This document shows, piece by piece, positions 3,786-6,906 of a stretch of DNA of 6,906 nt (positions are counted from its first letter, which is position 1; each line of letters opens with the position of its first letter). The DNA is from MKRK01 sp001896915 (lineage in GTDB: Bacteria; Bacillota; Clostridia; Oscillospirales; Acutalibacteraceae), in assembly GCA_937973935.1 (NCBI GenBank), contig CALJJF010000170.1:1-6906 (forward strand). The letters run 5' to 3'. The translations under genes were made by a program, and so were the position numbers. The notes beneath the pieces are model-generated. The model made no database searches. It saw only the letters and a program-made list of their open reading frames with translations, and was not told the origin of the DNA.

Positions 3786-3852
3786 ACTGCAATATAAAAT
3801 ACCCCCCTGATTGAGACTGCACAATCCGGTGCAGTTTACAATCAGGGGGGGT
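3786..3852 (-). terminator. Long hairpin terminator of the SanA-like/PNPOx operon
   Basis: CCCCCCTGATTG (3802-3813) pairs with CAATCAGGGGGG (3839-3850). After a small internal loop, CTGCAC (3817-3822) pairs with GTGCAG (3829-3834). On the minus strand it is followed by an AT-rich ATTTTATATT tail. It begins 11 bp after the stop codon at 3864. It also marks the step from GC-richer core sequence to the AT-rich accessory region. Confidence 0.8.
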
Positions 3853-3863
3853 ATCATACAATA

Positions 3864-4349
3864 TTACTTCTCCAGCCGTTTCCCGGTGAAGCTTTCGCAG
3901 TCTAGTCTCAACACCGTGGTAGCTGCAACCATTTTTTCGTTGAAGGGCAGGTTTTCACCGCCGTATTGTTTCATAATGATCCGAAAAGCATTCATCTTTT
4001 CTTCCGGGTCTTCGACAATCCCTATGGTTCCGAAGCCGATGATGCTTTCAAATGCCATGGTAAAGTCACAGGCGGTTTCTGCCGTTACCAATGAGTGGTT
4101 GATGTCCGTTTCAAAACAGACACGGTTGTTACTTTTTAATAGGGTAAGCTTCTTGCCCTGTCCGGCACAATGAAAGAACAAGGTCAGCTTGTCCTCTGCC
4201 ATGGTAAAGCCAAAGTTCATGGGAACAATATAGGGATAGTCCCCGTCGGTAAAGCCGAGACGGCAAACCTCGCTTCGGGTCAGGATGCTGATCAGCTCAT
4301 CGGGATCGGTCACCTCACGGTTACTTCTTCTCATCGGTGTATTTATCAT
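3864..4349 (-). CDS. Pyridoxamine 5'-phosphate oxidase-fold (NimA-like) flavoprotein
   Basis: This 161-residue protein matches the small split-barrel family that includes the 5-nitroimidazole reductase NimA: MRRSNREVTD at the N-terminus, CRLGFTDGDYPYIVPMNFGF (29-48), LTLFFHCAGQGKKL (55-68), VCFETD (77-82), a central SIIGFGTIGIVED strand pair (102-114), and a TGKRLE C-terminus. Members bind FMN, F420 or heme, and many are general flavin reductases. Nitroimidazole resistance cannot be claimed from sequence alone. The start at 4347-4349 is preceded by GGAG about 9 nt away. The gene overlaps the end of the SanA-like gene by 29 bp, which suggests translational coupling; an internal ATG (4332-4334) would shorten the overlap. 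Confidence 0.88.
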   Translation of the reverse strand: MINTPMRRSNREVTDPDELISILTRSEVCRLGFTDGDYPYIVPMNFGFTMAEDKLTLFFHCAGQGKKLTLLKSNNRVCFETDINHSLVTAETACDFTMAFESIIGFGTIGIVEDPEEKMNAFRIIMKQYGGENLPFNEKMVAATTVLRLDCESFTGKRLEK

Positions 4350-5052
4350 GTGTTAACACTCCACTTCCTGAAATCGGGATAGCCTCGCCCAGATAGGTGG
4401 GTTTCGGCTTCGTGATGCATTCGATGAATGCTTTGTTGCGTGCCAAGAACTCACGCCGGTTGTTGACAAAATCACGGTAGTCGCTTAAGTCCGTCTGGTC
4501 AGAATTGACGCCGTAGGCTTCCAGCCCCAGTGCCTTTGCGGTATAGACCGCGCGGCTCAGGTGATATTCCTGGGTGACGATGGTCACCTTTTTGCACTGA
4601 AAGATCTCTCTGGCACGATACATGGATTCATAGGTGGACAATCCGGCATGGTCCATAAAAATCGCTTCGTCCGGCACGCCCTTGTCAATGGCATAGCTGC
4701 GCATGGCGTTGACCTCGTCATACTCTTTTCCCTGATGGTCGCCGCTCATTAAAATTTTATCGGACACGCCTAGCTGATAAAGCTCAATGCCTTTGTCCAC
4801 CCGGTCCTTGAGCATGGGACTCCGGGAACCGCTCGGTTCCACCAGTGAGCACAGAACGATGATACAGTCCGTTTTATGCTCCTTTGCGTTTTCCTCGGAA
4901 ACCATATATTCGGACACGGAGGCAACCACAAAGAAATTGACGGATAAGGGCACAAGGATGGAGAACAGGACAAGCATCAGCGCAAGCATCAAAAGCTTTT
5001 TGCGCAGCCGCCATTTTTTCTTTTCTTTCTTTTCCTTTGCTCTTTGTTTCAT
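4321..5052 (-). CDS. sanA: SanA/YdcF-family (DUF218) membrane-anchored protein
   Basis: This is a 243-residue protein. A lysine- and arginine-rich start (1-19) precedes one membrane helix (about 20-45), giving an N-in, C-out anchor. The DUF218 domain follows: TDCIIVLCS (61-69), RSPMLKDRVDKGIELY (77-92), KILMSGDH (99-106), YDEVNAM (111-117), the motif DHAGLSTYESMYRARE (134-149), and VTIVTQEYHLSRAVYTAKALG. It resembles SanA of enterobacteria, linked to envelope barrier function and vancomycin exclusion at high temperature. The biochemical activity of the family is poorly defined. The ATG start has AAGGGGG about 8 nt upstream and a strong promoter. It is the first gene of a two-gene unit with the PNPOx-fold gene and is divergent from lepA. 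The gene symbol follows the family resemblance and does not imply proven orthology. Confidence 0.88.
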   Translation of the reverse strand: MKQRAKEKKEKKKWRLRKKLLMLALMLVLFSILVPLSVNFFVVASVSEYMVSEENAKEHKTDCIIVLCSLVEPSGSRSPMLKDRVDKGIELYQLGVSDKILMSGDHQGKEYDEVNAMRSYAIDKGVPDEAIFMDHAGLSTYESMYRAREIFQCKKVTIVTQEYHLSRAVYTAKALGLEAYGVNSDQTDLSDYRDFVNNRREFLARNKAFIECITKPKPTYLGEAIPISGSGVLTHDKYTDEKK

Positions 5053-5080
5053 TTACCTACCCCCTTCAAATCTTACAACC

Positions 5081-5109
5081 ATTATATAACAGTGGTGGCG
5101 GGATTTCAA
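5081..5109 (-). promoter_or_regulatory. Promoter of the SanA-like/PNPOx unit
   Basis: On the minus strand, -35 TTGAAA (5104-5109), a 17-bp spacer, and -10 TATAAT (5081-5086). It is back to back with the lepA promoter, with 21 bp between the two -35 boxes. Confidence 0.82.
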
Positions 5110-5130
5110 GCTGTCAAATAGAAATTTTAG

Positions 5131-5159
5131 TTGCCGTAAAGGAAAGGGTATGATATAAT
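5131..5159 (+). promoter_or_regulatory. Promoter of lepA
   Basis: -35 TTGCCG (5131-5136), a 17-bp spacer, and -10 TATAAT (5154-5159). It gives a short leader with GAGG (5171-5174) 8 nt before the lepA ATG. Confidence 0.75.
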
Positions 5160-5182
5160 TTTGCCTTGAAGAGGTGAAGCAA

Positions 5183-6906
5183 ATGCCCATACCACAGGAG
5201 AATATCAGAAATTTTTGTATCATAGCACATATTGACCACGGTAAGTCCACATTGGCTGACCGTATGCTTGAGGTTACCCGGTCCGTTGCGCTGCGTGATA
5301 TGACAGAGCAGCTGCTTGACAGCATGGATTTGGAGCGTGAACGTGGCATTACCATCAAGGCACATGCCGTTACGCTGTATTATAAAGCCACCGACGGAAA
5401 CGAATATGAGCTGAATTTAATCGATACACCCGGTCATGTTGACTTTAACTATGAGGTTTCCCGCTCTCTTGCCGCCTGCGAAGGTGCGGTTTTGGTGGTG
5501 GATGCGTCTCAGGGCATCGAGGCGCAAACCCTTGCCAATACCTATCTGGCGGTGGACCATAATCTTGAGATTTTACCGGTTATCAATAAAATCGATCTGC
5601 CCTCCGCCGACCCGGACAGAACCATTCGTGACATCGAAGATATCATCGGGATCGAGGCGGAAACCGCACCCCGGATTTCTGCCAAGAACGGCATCAACAT
5701 CGAAGAGGTTCTGGAGCGGATCGTCAAGGATTTTCCGGCACCGAAGGGGGATTCGGACGCACCCCTGAAGGCGCTTATTTTTGATTCCTACTACGACCAA
5801 TACAAAGGCATCGTGGTTTATTTCAGAGTGGTGCAGGGAAGGGTCAAAACCGGAACGAAGATCAGGCTGATGGCCACCGGCGCTGTGTTTGACGTGGTGG
5901 AGGTGGGTCGCCCCCGCGCCCAGTTCATGGAGGCTTGTGACGAGCTTTGTGCCGGCGAGGTGGGCTATATCACCGCATCCATCAAAAACCTGGGCGATGC
6001 CAGAGTGGGTGATACCATTACGACGGTGGAACACCCGGCGGCGGAACCCCTGCCCGGTTACCGGCAGGTCAACCCGGTTGTGTTCTGCGGCATTTATCCT
6101 GCGGACGGTGCCCAATACACGGATTTAAAAGAAGCGCTGTCAAGGCTTCAGCTGAACGATGCGTCCCTTTTGTTCGAGCCGGAAACCTCCGTGGCGCTGG
6201 GCTTCGGGTTTCGCTGCGGATTTTTGGGACTGTTACACATGGAGATCGTGCAAGAACGGCTGGAACGGGAATATGATCTGGATATCATCACCACCGCGCC
6301 CAGCGTTATCTACCGGCTGAACATGACCGACGGAACGGTGATGGAGATAGACAACCCCACCAATTATCCCAACCCTGCCCATATTGCTTCTGCCGAGGAG
6401 CCCATGACCGATGTGCACATTTACAGCCCGACGGACTATGTGGGTACCATCATGGAGCTGTGCCAGGAGCGCCGGGGCGTGTTCAAGGACATGCAGTATA
6501 TCACCAGCGAGCGGGTGGATATTCATTATGAATTGCCCCTCAATGAGATTGTTTATGACTTTTTTGACGCTCTGAAATCCCGTACCAAGGGATATGCTTC
6601 TTATGACTATGAGCTCAAGGACTATGTGAAATCAAAGCTTGTGAAGCTGGATGTGTTGTTGAACGGCGATGTCATCGATGCGCTGTCCTTTGTTGTCCAT
6701 GAGGACAAGGCTTATGCCAGAGCCAGAAGGATTGCGGAAAAGCTGAAGGATAACATTCCCCGTCAGCTGTTCGAGGTCCCGATTCAGCTTGCCATCGGCG
6801 GCAAGGTGATCGCCCGGGACACCGTCAAGGCGGTTCGCAAGGACGTTCTTGCCAAGTGCTACGGCGGCGATATCACAAGAAAGAAAAAACTACTCGAAAA
6901 GCAAAA
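5183..6906 (+). CDS. lepA: Elongation factor 4 (LepA), 3' end cut by the window
   Basis: LepA is a ribosome-associated translational GTPase linked to back-translocation and to translation initiation or ribosome assembly. The frame is open from ATG 5183 to the window end, 574 codons. All GTPase motifs are visible: G1 AHIDHGKST (15-23), G2 ERGITIK with T57, G3 DTPGH (81-85), G4 NKID (135-138) and G5 SAK (166-168). The domain order after this is that of LepA: a beta barrel, two EF-G-like domains, and the start of the LepA-specific C-terminal domain ending AKCYGGDITRKKKLLEK. The family is about 600 residues, so roughly 25 are missing beyond the edge. The start has GAGG 8 nt upstream. Codon use is GC-richer than the genes to the left of 3800. 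No frameshift is seen. Confidence 0.98.
   Translation, partial: MPIPQENIRNFCIIAHIDHGKSTLADRMLEVTRSVALRDMTEQLLDSMDLERERGITIKAHAVTLYYKATDGNEYELNLIDTPGHVDFNYEVSRSLAACEGAVLVVDASQGIEAQTLANTYLAVDHNLEILPVINKIDLPSADPDRTIRDIEDIIGIEAETAPRISAKNGINIEEVLERIVKDFPAPKGDSDAPLKALIFDSYYDQYKGIVVYFRVVQGRVKTGTKIRLMATGAVFDVVEVGRPRAQFMEACDELCAGEVGYITASIKNLGDARVGDTITTVEHPAAEPLPGYRQVNPVVFCGIYPADGAQYTDLKEALSRLQLNDASLLFEPETSVALGFGFRCGFLGLLHMEIVQERLEREYDLDIITTAPSVIYRLNMTDGTVMEIDNPTNYPNPAHIASAEEPMTDVHIYSPTDYVGTIMELCQERRGVFKDMQYITSERVDIHYELPLNEIVYDFFDALKSRTKGYASYDYELKDYVKSKLVKLDVLLNGDVIDALSFVVHEDKAYARARRIAEKLKDNIPRQLFEVPIQLAIGGKVIARDTVKAVRKDVLAKCYGGDITRKKKLLEKQ

Noticed and set aside
4787..5089. Plus-strand frame of 100 codons opposite the SanA-like gene
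   Set aside because: It is antisense to a clear DUF218 protein with its own promoter and ribosome site, and it has no supporting signals.
5573..6115. Long minus-strand open frame of 180 codons inside lepA
   Set aside because: lepA is unmistakable on the plus strand across this region. The antisense frame is a by-product of GC-rich codon use. The same holds for the other frames within 5300-6530.

Overview
The window looks like a chromosomal piece of a low-to-moderate GC Bacillota, probably a gut-type Clostridia member. The grounds are strong GGAGG-type ribosome binding sites, textbook TTGNNN-17-TATAAT promoters, and the character of the LepA, SanA-like and NimA-type pyridoxamine-phosphate-oxidase-fold proteins. 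The organism call is inference only. The right part (about 3860-6906) is ordinary GC-richer core sequence. The left part (1-3800) is clearly AT-richer and looks accessory.

Left end, 1-1063: three tandem modules spaced about 377-380 bp. Each has a short plus-strand RNA gene of about 75-83 nt facing a minus-strand gene for a 55-57 residue ribbon-helix-helix (RHH) protein. The RNA has its own sigma-70 promoter (the first copy's promoter lies off the window), a 5' stem-loop with the invariant loop GCCUUUGUGU, and a terminator hairpin that ends on the stop codon of the convergent RHH gene. The RNA core is nearly identical in all three copies and its stem shows compensatory changes. The RHH proteins and their presumed operators have diverged strongly. 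Each RHH gene has a symmetric or repeated operator centred on its own -10 box and appears to start at TTG. I know no named system with this layout; it is the best candidate here for something undescribed.

Middle, 1069-3749: a minus-strand three-gene operon with promoter(s) upstream and a terminator downstream. In transcription order it encodes a small PD-(D/E)XK-type nuclease-like protein, a soluble Hanks-type Ser/Thr kinase with all catalytic residues, and a 380-residue protein of unrecognised family that may be a beta/alpha barrel. Nuclease plus kinase plus unknown protein in an AT-rich insert suggests a candidate defence or stress-response cassette, but this is inferred from composition and context only.

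Right, 3786-6906: a minus-strand pair (SanA-like DUF218 membrane protein, then an overlapping NimA-like flavin/PNPOx-fold protein) ending in a long hairpin terminator, and divergently the translation factor gene lepA, which runs off the window about 25 codons before its expected end.
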